Positions 21,454 to 29,715 of a stretch of 64,000 nt of DNA are shown here, in pieces. The translations under genes were made by a program, and so were the position numbers. The stretch covers positions 32,670,964 to 32,734,963 of the forward strand of contig CM057151.1 of assembly GCA_029962745.1 (NCBI GenBank), in the 5' to 3' direction. How positions within the stretch are numbered: the first letter of the stretch is position 1; every line of letters starts with the position of its first letter. This stretch comes from Echinometra lucunter (taxonomy: Eukaryota; Echinodermata; Echinoidea; Camarodonta; Echinometridae). The notes under the pieces were generated by a model, which did not search any database, was not told the DNA's origin, and saw only the letters and a list, made by a program, of their open reading frames with translations.

Positions 21454-21683
21454 GTAAAACAGTATAACGATGACAATGATAATTTTCCACCCGTACATTA
21501 TCACCTGTTAGATCACACCGTGGTAAAGGTTCGAAGGTGAACGATGATCATGCTGATGAGGCATACGTCAACGAACTCTTCAAAGATATCGACTCACAAG
21601 AAAATTCAACCGATGATAAAGCAGGAACTTCCATGGATGAGACACCAGCTACCAAATCAAAGACCAGTCATGATCATGACTAG
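16587..21683 (+). CDS. Type I membrane protein with single HYR domain (four exons, introns included in span)
   Basis: Joining 16587-16762, 17276-17569, 19408-19534 and 21512-21683 gives 769 nt. This is 768 nt, or 255 codons and a stop, if one T at 16692-16693 is skipped. Order: signal peptide (about 1-24), short Cys-rich segment (25-58), HYR domain (59-157), transmembrane helix (about 168-191), basic stop-transfer residues (R199, H201, R202, K204, K207), then an acidic Ser/Thr-rich tail to D255. HYR domains are immunoglobulin-like folds of extracellular and adhesion proteins; most carry several, so a lone one on a short stalk is unusual. Tail Y217-V-N-E fits the pYxN pattern bound by the Grb2 SH2 domain, so signalling is possible but inferred. 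Intron phases are 1, 1, 2 and every junction restores a sensible codon. No close family is recognised. The frame break in exon 1 leaves open a pseudogene. Confidence 0.68.
17276..17569 (+). CDS. HYR gene exon 2: complete HYR domain
   Basis: The acceptor is ttgaacag at 17275 after a pyrimidine tract. The donor is gtaaat at 17570. The 294-nt exon is phase 1 at both ends, the arrangement typical of shuffled extracellular modules. It starts CPDDMTV and ends with FREGTTQTVTC, then TKCSFNITVET, matching the HYR pattern (CP.D..V at the start, G....V.C.....G...C.F.V.V near the end). It carries extra cysteines (SGCIVDY, RGDCRQF, NSTCSPL, TCQSCDY) not in the usual two-Cys HYR, which suggests added disulphides. 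There is a possible N-glycosylation site at NST and another at NIT. Confidence 0.85.
17800..18400. repeat. Dispersed repeat with GTCACGTCCGAAAC words, copy 1 (in HYR intron 2)
   Basis: It shares TTGTCACGTCCGAAACATTC-like words, GTAGCCAATTAACATTTTC, GTTAACACCTGT and the block GATGAAAGAGGAGGAATGTA with 32030-32600. It also shares ATCTGATTTTCACATGCTTG with about 33970. The family is unknown. No coding frame is seen. Confidence 0.65.
18485..18905. repeat. Tandem array of about 145-150 bp units with GGTCAAAGGTCA words
   Basis: There are three units, each reading CCATTTGTAACCAAACTTGG-like sequence, GGACCTCAATGTTATTTGGG, then clustered GGTCAAAGGTCA and GAGGTCAAATGTT. The words are the reverse strand of those in the arrays at 43.8-44.8 and 56.0-56.7 kb. 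GTCCGTCCGCCCGACCG just upstream resembles the GGAC-rich end of those elements. The array lies inside HYR intron 2. Confidence 0.8.
18995..19075. repeat. Short tandem GGGAAATACT words
   Basis: GGGAAATACAGG and AAATACTGG recur four to five times just before a GTTGGCAATTTCCC inverted word. This is a small degenerate minisatellite. Confidence 0.6.
19408..19534 (+). CDS. HYR gene exon 3: transmembrane segment
   Basis: The acceptor is ctcctttcaag at 19407 and the donor is gtgaat at 19535. Phase 1 at entry joins G from exon 2 with AA to give Glu, and exit is phase 2. It reads SCPSSDFCGVQT, then LFIVTLVLNAVGWICCLTAA as a helix of about 22-24 hydrophobic residues, then LMPTTSQPA. The two cysteines before the helix may pair outside the membrane. 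The two inside the helix end (CC near the cytosolic face) are possible palmitoylation sites. The exon is open only in this frame over its length and has a clear hydrophobic profile, so chance is unlikely. Confidence 0.75.
19645..19872. repeat. Inverted repeat with GAGTCAA words
   Basis: CTGGGAGTCAACTCTATTCC at 19671 is mirrored, with mismatches, by GAGTAGAGTTGACTCCCAG ending at 19843. The stems continue inward through TCGGAATTAATTTG and TTAATTCGGAAATCC. This is a MITE-like palindrome in HYR intron 3. Confidence 0.75.
19880..20013. repeat. Near-perfect hairpin with arms of about 63 bp
   Basis: The left arm at 19883-19945 and right arm at 19948-20010 pair with only a few mismatches. The core words CTCTAGCATTCTGATATTTG and CAAATATCAGAATGCTAGAG are perfect complements. 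The loop is very short. It lies in intron 3 on the sense strand of the HYR gene. It may be the tip of a larger foldback or a source of a long hairpin RNA. Confidence 0.85.
20275..20520. repeat. G-run dispersed repeat unit
   Basis: The order is GGGGAGTCGAACGGGGAGG, a G-run (20290-20310), CCCCCACCTCGGGG, ATAGGGTATAT and GGTATGCCCCACCCCC. The same vocabulary appears at 23675-23770 and 24600-25150. The minus-strand Pro-rich frame is an artefact. Confidence 0.6.
20521..21090. other. Intronic stretch of the HYR gene
   Basis: It holds a C-run at about 20912-20922 preceded by a G-run at 20881-20889. No other feature was seen. Confidence 0.45.
21100..21455. repeat. Compound microsatellite GAT / GAA / AAT
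   Basis: GATAAT words (21119-21220), then GGA/GAA (21250-21325), then a long pure AAT block (21358-21453). It precedes the acceptor of HYR exon 4 by about 60 nt. All the long open frames here are repeat artefacts. Confidence 0.97.
21512..21683 (+). CDS. HYR gene exon 4: cytoplasmic tail and stop
   Basis: The acceptor ctgttag at 21511 follows an AAT microsatellite. Its first base completes Arg with AG from exon 3. The frame stays open for 56 codons to TAG at 21681-21683 and is polar and acidic: RSHRGKGSKVNDDHADEAYV at the start and KSKTSHDHD at the end. It contains AYVNELF, with Tyr-Val-Asn-Glu matching a Grb2 SH2-type motif, plus many Ser/Thr. Basic residues directly after the helix fit the positive-inside rule. 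The exon starts only about 60 nt after a 100-nt triplet repeat. Confidence 0.72.
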
Positions 21684-21970
21684 GATACTACCCTATATGA
21701 ATTGATCCAGTTATCAAAAGCCACATTCTGTGAAATCTAAAACTACTTGGGTATTTAGCCCGATGCTAAATTTATGTGCACATTAGGTGACGCATTCACA
21801 TGAGTTGTGCATGGATTCTCCAAGCCCTGGAATTAATGAAACGTAAAATACCAGTGCAATGTCATCCTTCGAGCTAGAGAGGACTTGAATGGATTGTCAG
21901 TATGATGAAATGAAACTGAGAGTGCGATGAGATGAAAAGAGAGGGAAAGGGAGATGGAGAGAAGAGAGAT

Positions 21971-22008
<38 letters not shown>

Positions 22009-23180
22009 CGTGAATTAATGTTACACAATAATAAGCATGCATATAGTTCAGTGTTAATTTACTATCATGCTCTAAAATGCCAGATGCAGATGAAATTGCT
22101 TTATACTTTGGATAGATGGATTAGTAGTCCACAGCTACCTTAGCACCTCCCGTTTTGAGCCCCCCCCCCCCCTCACTCTTCTTCTTCTTGCTGAAACTGA
22201 ATATAAGGTTTATGTATAGGCTATAATCGTTATGAGAACAGTAACATTGAAAATTGGGAATGGTCCTACATGTTTGTACCATAATCGATAAGATTTGAAT
22301 TCAATTCATTTTCACCCCTAACATTCTCTTCACAAGACAGTCAAATACAGTATCATTCCTCACTTTTACGGACATTCCTCGCTCAGAAATCTATAGTCTT
22401 GTCTTCTTTCCTATTGTATTTTTGTTCCTTTCTTGTCATGGTAGGCCTGTTTCTCCCTATTAACCCCCCTTTTATTAGTCCTTTCCTTTCTTGAATACGC
22501 AACTCACGGAGTCCTTGCCGTGTGATTGAATTTGCAACTGTAATATGTTGCTGTTATTCCTAGCTATGCATTATTTTAATGTCATGTTTTCCCGATTTTT
22601 TTGTTTGTTTTCTTTGCTTTCCCTTTCCCTTCTTGAGGAATCCACTAAAAATTACAGGCGTTGCTTTCTTGTGGATTTCTCTTTTCCAATGTTATTTTTT
22701 TTCTAAATACATTGTGTCAAGTAGACATTTATACCTTTTGTTTTGCATAGATGTTAAAAAAGAGAAAATGATGTAAATTAGTTCATGAATTACTGTAAAA
22801 ATATTTTAAGTTTTGTATTACCTTGGATATAAAACTTGATTTGATTTGAAACGAATTTCTAGGCTGTCATCACCCTTCAAAAACATTAAAAACAATTAAT
22901 TTTGGAATCGTATTACACATGATTTTACTCCTATGATCTGAATTGCATATACCGTCTTCTTCCTATCCCTCATGTTTAGATGTATGTATTATACTGTTAC
23001 AGTGGTTGTTTGGGGATCATTTCGGTTGTTTTACATAATGAACCTGCCGGCTGTTGTTTGGAAAATTTGTATATGAGGATTTTTTATTTTAACGGCTGCT
23101 GGTGGGTTCATAGTGTTTTGGGCTGCCTGGTGATTTTTGAACAACAGTTCTGATCAAACCGTGTTTGAAAGGTACAATAA
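21684..23180 (+). other. Likely 3' UTR and downstream flank of the HYR gene
   Basis: After the stop at 21683 no further coding is seen. It contains a GA microsatellite (21975-22004) and a C-run (22161-22172). An AATAAA at about 23175-23180 could end the transcript. A TTGATTTGATTTGAA tail at about 22838-22852 resembles a retrotransposon 3' tail, so part of this may be an insertion. Confidence 0.35.
21975..22004. repeat. GA dinucleotide microsatellite
   Basis: Pure GA run within GA-rich DNA from about 21920. Confidence 0.95.
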
Positions 23181-23276
23181 AGAACGTTATCATTTATTAC
23201 CCATGGTTCTGCAAACCTTTGGATTACGTGAATGTTTTATTTTTCTTTCTCATCACTCTTTCCTATGAATTCTCCC

Positions 23277-23312
23277 TCCCTCCCTCCCTCTCTCTCTCTC
23301 TCTCTCTCTCTT
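23277..23312. repeat. CCCT/CT microsatellite
   Basis: CCCT tetramers followed by CT dinucleotides. The flanks (TGGTTCTGCAA, GATTACGTGAAT) recur near 23538-23570 before another CT-rich tract, a local duplication of about 330 bp. Confidence 0.85.
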
Positions 23313-23674
23313 CTCTCCCTGCTTTCTTTCTTTTCTTCCTATCTTCCTCTTACCAGTTTTCTCCTTCCCCCATAAGATCTCTCTTCTGTCATAATTATCT
23401 CTTAACCGTATGATTAGAATTTAACCGTGTACACAACCATGACCACGTTCATATACAAACTACTTATCTTTGTACAAGTATGTATTAAGAATAGGTACGT
23501 CAGTGATAAGATAAGAAAGCTGTCATTACCTATTATACTGGTTCTGCAAGCGTTTTGATTACGTGAATATTGTATTTTCTTTCTCATCGCTTTTTCCTGT
23601 CCTATGACTTCTCCCGCTCTCTGCCGCTCTCTCTTTCTCTCGCTCTTCCTCTCCTTGCATGGGCTTCAATCGGG

Positions 23675-23780
23675 TGGGGGGGGGGGAACAGGGCGACACA
23701 CCCCCAAAATAAAGGGTGGGGACACAATAGGGCATGACCCCACCCCACCCCCCCCAAAAAAAAAAAAAAAAAAAATCGTG
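23675..23780. repeat. G-run dispersed repeat fragment
   Basis: A G-run, GGGTGGGGACACAATAGGG and a C-run followed by an A-run. It shares words with the units at 24600-25150. Confidence 0.6.
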
Positions 23781-23869
23781 CTCATTACTTTTTTTTCTTT
23801 ACTTTGATTCCTGTTTACTCTGTATCTTATAATTTCATATTTCTATCATACTTTTTTCTATTTAAAGTT

Positions 23870-24010
23870 TTTGTTACACTGAAAATTTTGTTATATTCTG
23901 TTATATTGTGTTATATTCTGGGAATATATTGGTTTACTCCGTTATTTCATGTTATACCCTTTTAATTTCAGTTATATTCTGTAAAATTTTTGTTGTATTC
24001 AGTGAAAAAA
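23870..24010. repeat. GTTATATTCTG degenerate tandem repeat
   Basis: TTATATTCTG or close variants recur about seven times at spacings of 10-35 nt. Confidence 0.65.
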
Positions 24011-24599
24011 ATTGAGAATAATCCAATATGTATGGAATCTATAAAAATTGAAACTTGAAACTTGTATTTCATACAAAAGATGTGCTCTAATGATGATTTT
24101 GATTGGTGAAAACTGGTATTATTATAGATAATTCCCTGCGTCTGTATTACCCTCCCAGGGACGTCGCTTTGTCCCCTATTACTGCTAAAATAATGGAATA
24201 ATTGGCCCCAAAATAAAAAATAAAAATGATACACTACATACATAAAGCATGCGGAAGCAGAAAGGTATCAGAATAAAGAGTAATCGCTGGCTTCGCTCGC
24301 TCGCTAAGTTTTTAAAGTGGATATACTCGCACAAACACTACAGCCCCTAGCTAAAATGTACGAGTAATGTACTAGTAGATATAAACAAAGTACAATATTT
24401 CATTCAGTAATGACTCATGACTCAGTGACAAGAGGGATGTTAGACATCAGTTAAGATCCCTACGCTGATGACCGATTCGACATCTTCAGCGGCAATTAAT
24501 GAGAACAATAATAATTTTGAAAGTGGATCCTTGATTTTTAAAGGAAACGATGGGAATGAAATAAAGCTGAAAACAAGCGGAGTCCAAGTTCATTGGGAG

Positions 24600-25150
24600 T
24601 ACCCCGGAGTTTGGTACCTCTTTGGTACCCCCCCTCCACTTTTTATGGGTGGGGACACAAAATATAAGGTATGCCCTCCCCCCGATTCTGGGGGAAAGAG
24701 ACACTTGAAAAAAAAAAAAACTAATAAGGTATGCCCCCCTCCCCCGGGTGGCGGAGCCGGGGGAAGGGGGCATAGTTCCCCCACTTTTCCAATCACCCAA
24801 AAAGTTTCACTTTTTACTATGAAAAATGGCCCATTTTAAACCTTTTCAGTGCCCCCGTTTTCACACACACAAAAAAACACAAAACCCTACGGGCGTCAAT
24901 CGGGCTGGGTAGAGGGGTACACGTCCCCCCTCCACTTTTTATGGGTGGGGATACAATGTAGGGTATGCCGTCCCCCCGATTCTGGGGGAAAGAGACACTT
25001 GAAAAAAAAAACCTGATAAGGTATGTCCCCCCCCCCCCCCGTGGCGGAGTTGGGGGAAGGGGGCATAGTTCCCCCACTTTTCCAAGCACCCAAAAAGTTT
25101 CAATTTTTACTATGAAAAATGCCCCATTTTAAACCTGTTCAGTGCCCCCG
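24600..25150. repeat. Two direct copies of a G/C-run unit of about 310 bp
   Basis: Copy 1 runs from about 24620 to 24855 and copy 2 from about 24925 to 25145. Both read CCACTTTTTATGGGTGGGG, AGGTATGCC, CCCCCGATTCTGGGGGAAAG, AGACACTTGAAAAAA, GGGGGCATAGTTCCCCCACT and GTTTCACTTTTTACTATG-like sequence. Short inverted words such as GGGGGAAGGGGG and CCCCC make it foldback-prone. The Pro/Gly-rich frames are artefacts. Confidence 0.85.
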
Positions 25151-25800
25151 TTTTCTTTCTCGATAAATGCCCTTCATCTTATAATAAGGGCCCCCTTTTG
25201 CTTCAGATAAGTCACCCCTCTTAAATCCTACAGCTACCCCCCTGCCATTTACATCAGAAAAGTAACCCTTTCCCTTTTTCATAGTGCTCTTTTCCCTTCT
25301 GAAAAGTGCTCCATTGTCACTTCCAACGAAAGTCCCTATTGAAATGTGATAAGTGCCCCTTTTGACTGCCCATTTTCGGTTCTATCAGTACAATTCCCTT
25401 TCCGCTGATTGCCCTCTTTCACCTTCGACAAGTTCTCCTGTTCCACTTGGGCAAGTGCCTCATTTGAAATCTGATACATGCCCCAATTTACTTCTAGCAT
25501 GTCCCATTTCTCCTTCTGTTTCGTGCTACAAGTGCCTTAAGTGCCCCCTTTTCAATTTGATTTCATATGCCTTCTATGCTTTCTAATGAGTGCCATAAAA
25601 TTAGTGTCACTTTTCACTACTAATGAGCGTCCGGTTTGATTATGATAAGTGCCCCTTTTCAGTGTCCCTTTCCTTTATACGCCTCCTTCAAATCTGATCC
25701 ATGTCCCTTTTACGTCTGATTAGCGCCCCTTTTCTTTCTTGTGCCATTCTCCCTCTTTTAATTATCCCTTTTCACATCTCGTAAGTGACCTAAAGTCTCC
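25130..25800. repeat. Degenerate minisatellite, GATAAGTGCCCCTTTT unit
   Basis: Variants of TCTGATAAGTGCCCCTTTTC recur at irregular steps of about 25-45 nt from about 25140 to 25780. Order is decayed but the vocabulary is constant. No open frame runs through it. Confidence 0.7.
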
Positions 25801-26335
25801 AAAACAGCCACATACCTAGCTCTACAATATCAGAAAAGTTTCATATAACAACCTATTCACTTTTTATTTACTGCAATGTGAGGCAGTGGATCGATCATAT
25901 GGCAAGAAGGGAACAGCACCCAAAACTTCAATAAGAACGAACGGTGCCCCTAAATTGAAGCAATAAGATACTTGTCTTTTTTTCCCCAAAGCTCCTCGCT
26001 ACTCTTACTCGCACTTGCATAATATTTCGGGCATGTATTGTGACCATAACGTCGATTCTATTCTTCTGTTCATGTCGAGATGGTGCTTAAAATCAAAACC
26101 CCTTTTTAGTTTGACCTTTCAAATATGCATTGAAAATTACAGCTTGCAGGGAAACGACCGGGTAAATGGATGAATGATAGGGAAGAGCTCTAAAATAAAT
26201 TTGCAACATCGTTGTCATCAAATCCCACCAAAGAATGTAGATACTATGCCCTTCAGCAAAACAGAAAAAAAAGGAAGAAAAACAAACAGGGAACAGAACA
26301 AACAACAACAACAACAACAAAACCCTCTAACAAAC
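25801..26335. other. Intergenic stretch, no feature
   Basis: Apart from a CAA-rich tract near 26300-26325, nothing is seen. Confidence 0.4.
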
Positions 26336-26340
26336 AAACA

Positions 26341-26364
26341 AACACGCACACACACACACACACC

Positions 26365-26396
<32 letters not shown>

Positions 26397-26397
26397 C

Positions 26398-26451
<54 letters not shown>

Positions 26452-26452
26452 C
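26341..26452. repeat. CA dinucleotide microsatellite
   Basis: Long CA run with interspersed CG and CC. The Cys-Val and Thr-His frames are artefacts. A G-run (26511-26527) and a TA run (26563-26606) follow. Confidence 0.97.
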
Positions 26453-26654
26453 CCAGCACTTTTGCTCGCTCGCAAATGAGTCATCTGAGCGTCGATCCAT
26501 TTTTCGGATGGGGGGGGGGGGGGGGGGAAGACGACCAAGCGGAGATGAACCCACGGCTACTGAGATATATATATATATATATATATACATATATATACAT
26601 GTATATATATTTTTTCAGTTATCAAAATACACTATAGGCATTAATGATACCTAA

Positions 26655-26822
26655 TATATATTGAAAGAAATTCAAAATGGATGACAGCTCTGGGGAACAT
26701 TGAGGGAGCTACGCAATTATTATTCTCCCATTTTCATTTCTTTCAGTGTTTATTATTTACAAGGGAGTTGCCAAAGTTGTTTGCATTTGTCAAATTTCTT
26801 TCAATGTATTGTCCCCTTATTC
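26655..26822. mobile_element. Small MITE with TTGAAAGAAATT ends
   Basis: The left end ATATTGAAAGAAATTC and the right end AAATTTCTTTCAATGT are inverted copies about 165 bp apart. The inner block with ATGACAGCTCTGGGGAACAT is repeated at 27073-27140. Confidence 0.6.
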
Positions 26823-26978
26823 TGATTTATGCATGTATCCAGGCTTCTAGCTGAGATCCAACCGCGGCATGCGGCTTCTCATTGTTCATTAACTCATCTG
26901 CACCAAAATAAAGGATCAAAAAGGGTTGGAAATCTGTCTGTCGGTCAATTGAATTCGGTCACGCCTAACTGCTGGCCC
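26823..26978. other. Spacer before the tRNA-like gene
   Basis: No feature was seen apart from its position between two copies of the 26681-type repeat. Confidence 0.35.
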
Positions 26979-27049
26979 GCCTCTGTGATCTAGTGGTAAG
27001 GCATTGGCGTTCTAAGCCAGTGACCCGGGTTCGATTCCCGGCGGAGGCA
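26979..27049 (+). tRNA. tRNA-like gene, anticodon UCU (Arg)
   Basis: The 71-nt segment folds as a cloverleaf. The acceptor GCCTCTG pairs with CGGAGGC (one G-U). The anticodon stem TTGGC/GCCAG closes the loop GTTCTAA, giving anticodon TCT. The T arm CCGGG-TTCGATT-CCCGG is perfect and contains the B box GGTTCGATTCC. An A-box-like TAGTGGTAAGG is present, and a T-run directly follows as a pol III terminator. The D stem has a mismatch, and base 32 is G rather than a pyrimidine. There is no intron. It lies between direct copies of a repeat, so a tRNA-derived SINE or pseudogene is as likely as a working tRNA. Confidence 0.65.
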
Positions 27050-27061
27050 TTTTTTCAACCC

Positions 27062-27141
27062 TTGATTCAAAATGGGATGACAGCTCTGGGGAACATTGAG
27101 GGAGCTACGCAATTATTATTCTCCCATTTTCATTTCTTTCA

Positions 27142-27143
<2 letters not shown>
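27062..27143. repeat. Second copy of the 26681-type block
   Basis: About 70 nt (ATGACAGCTCTGGGGAACAT through TTTCATTTCTTTCAG) are identical to 26680-26746. The second copy runs into a TA repeat instead of the rest of the MITE. Confidence 0.85.

Positions 27144-27194
<51 letters not shown>
27144..27194. repeat. TA dinucleotide microsatellite
   Basis: About 25 TA units. Confidence 0.97.
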
Positions 27195-27195
<1 letters not shown>

Positions 27196-27199
27196 TTAC

Positions 27200-28305
27200 C
27201 TCGCTGCCAAATATGACTCTATTTTGTCACATCGCTGGTCCATTGTTGCTATCCCCGAAATCACTCTGTTTTTTTTAATATTACGAGCGAGCGAAGCGAG
27301 CGAGGAATCACACATTGTTTTTGATGGTAGAAGTAGTAACCCCTTCGACAAATTACACTGTGAGCCCATGAAAGATCTACATTATCTATTCGGTCTCATC
27401 TCACTTACCGAATTCGTTTGCTTTTCTAAACCATTAATATCAAACGAGCGAGCATAGCGAGCGAGGAAAAATATACCCTTTTCCATAATTATGATAGCAT
27501 TGTTATTTCGTCATCATAATGCGCTATACAAGAACGGAATGTTATCATTATCATCATCAGAATACACTATAAACCTGTCATGCCTGTATGATATCTAAAT
27601 GATACATCCGATCACCAGTGTGCCGAATAATTATGACACTGTTTTAGCTACCTGGCTTGCAGTCCGAATCCATTCTGTTTCTACCATTAGCTAGCAAGTA
27701 AAGTGAACGACCGATCTCGGCAAAATTATATCGATTCGTCACCAAAAATTTGTCAACCCAATCGCTGCCTAGATATTATGATATTTTGAAATCTCGCTGC
27801 TATAAGCTACTTGCTGCCCGAAATCATCTTGTATCTAGCTTTTACCAGCGAGAGTAGCGAGCGAGCTAACGAAAAATATGTCTTTTTTTTTTTAAATCTA
27901 GGCTGTTATCTACTGAAAGGGCTATCTATTTTTAGGTCAACAGGCCGTTCGATTTCTTGGAGTGATATCTTGTTTGGTTATATTACTTCATATGAGTAGA
28001 AGAATAGTATAACATTAGATAGGAACTGTAGATGCAAACCGATTTCCTTTCATAAAAATAGTAATTATCATCGGCATTGGTTAAGATACTTAAATGCGAG
28101 CGAGCGAAGCGAGCGAGCGCTTCCCAGTGTCCCATTTACTTTTTTTCCATTGTTTTCCGCTTTCATTTCACTTCCTTCTTTCCTTTTCCTTTCTTTTCTC
28201 TTTCTTTTTTCTTTTTCCTTTTTTCTTTTTTTGGTTCGGAAATTATGGGGGGGGGGGGGGGGGGGCAACTGCCCCCTGCCCCCCAGGATCGACGCCTCTG
28301 GTCTT
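27200..28305. repeat. Long dispersed repeat, copy 2
   Basis: Partner of 5067-5950. This copy is longer because the ACGAGCGAGCGAAGCGAGCG word is expanded in several places and extra sequence lies between shared blocks. It ends in the same G-run, C-rich block and GATCGACGCCTCTGG. Confidence 0.75.
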
Positions 28306-29034
28306 CACAACTGCAAAAGTAGTATATTTTATAAAGGCCTCTCTTTTGCAAAATCTGCCCCTTTTCGCTGTTACCCTTCACTTTGAAAGACGGAGTGATC
28401 ATATTTTTTCGAAAAAAATCGTCAAATTGAATTGAGTCTTGTAGTAGTCAAATTAATCAGCCTCTACCAGATGTGATTTCAATTTTGGTGTGAAAGCATC
28501 TGCTACAGTAACTGTGTTATCTTGCCGTTGCTCAACTTTAGGTTATTGAAGCTTTTGTAAACATACTTGGTGTCGCTTTCATACAAATTCGGGGAAAGGT
28601 AAAAAAGAAAGGTGAGAGGGCGGGGGGAGGGGGGAGTGAGGTTCTGCATTTCAATTATCAAGGAGTATTTGATATTTCTGTAAATTAAGAATGTCCCAAA
28701 TTTTAGTGTAATTTTAGCGATAGAAAGTAAACATGACGTTGCATTAAAAATAGCCTATGTATCAAGAGCGGTTGATCCTAGAGAATAGGAGGGGCACGTG
28801 CCCCTGGGATAAGATCGTGGCCACGTGAAGATCATATCAAAATCGCCTTTATTCCCCCTTTGCCCAAGTCTTGAATAAATTGTGTTCTTGGGTTACTTTA
28901 TGAGTGAGTGCATTCATTTGAAAATGAGAATAATTCCATTTATCTTGGGTTGATCATCCGTGGCATTCATAACTTAGGGCACAGGCAAATTTGAGATGAA
29001 TCAGCCAAAATGTTGACTGTTCACCGGGGGAGGG
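28306..29034. other. Intergenic stretch, no gene seen
   Basis: A G-rich tract near 28618-28640 is the only notable point. Confidence 0.4.
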
Positions 29035-29360
29035 GGGGGGGGGGGGAGCACTGTCATTACAAGGTGAACACCATGCTCGTACATGGACATTCAAAATGGG
29101 CCCTAAACAAGTAATTATCCTTCGCTCTCAGAATATCTTAAACAAGTATATTGTCTTGTTTTTCCCCACCCTAAACCCTTTACACGCACCCAAGCCGTTG
29201 TAAAAGTACATGTATACCCCCCCCCCCCCGATTTTTGCAGTTTTAATACCCTTTTCACTGTACGCACGTACATCGCCCGTCCTTGGAAACCCTTTTTTGC
29301 GCGTTTTTGTGTACGAGCATGGTGTCCACCTTGTAATGGCAGTGCCCCCCCCCCCCCCCC
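29035..29360. mobile_element. 325-bp foldback with G/C-run ends
   Basis: GCACTGTCATTACAAGGTGA (from about 29048) and its mirror CCACCTTGTAATGGCAGTGC (ending about 29345) form arms that continue into ACACCATGCTCGTAC and GTACGAGCATGGTGT. The tips are a G-run and a C-run. The Pro/Gly-rich open frames are artefacts. Confidence 0.8.
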
Positions 29361-29627
29361 GGGACTGTTCATCTTCGCGTGGTCAAATTTGATTTGCCAT
29401 TGGTCAACAACTGTTGTACAAGGTAGACAAAAATACTTGTTTCGTTAAGGAAAAGGTAAGGGATGCATGTGTGGAAGGAGGTCTTATCACTTCTTGTTTA
29501 CGTTTCCTGTTCTTATATTCTTTCCATTTTCTTTTTATTTTATAAGGGTGGCGACACGCTTTGTCTCCATGCTGCATTGCACTACAAACTTGTGTATTTT
29601 CCATTAATGCTCTCATTTTCTCCATAT

Positions 29628-29705
29628 TTCACACTTTCTCTAGCTATTTCTCTTTCTCTTCTCTCTCTCTTTCTCTCTTCCTGTCTCTCTCCCTCCCATC
29701 CTCTC
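29628..29705. repeat. CT-rich microsatellite
   Basis: TCTCT-rich tract directly left of the next foldback. Confidence 0.8.
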
Positions 29706-29715
29706 TCTTAGGCCA

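Noticed and set aside
21000..21540. Poly-Ile, poly-Tyr and poly-Leu frames
   Set aside because: They are AAT/GAA microsatellite artefacts in intron 3.
24468..25093. Gly/Pro-rich frames of 65-123 codons
   Set aside because: They recur in both copies of the G/C-run duplication and arise from homopolymers.
26212..26637. Thr-His and Cys-Val repeat proteins
   Set aside because: They are CA-repeat translations.
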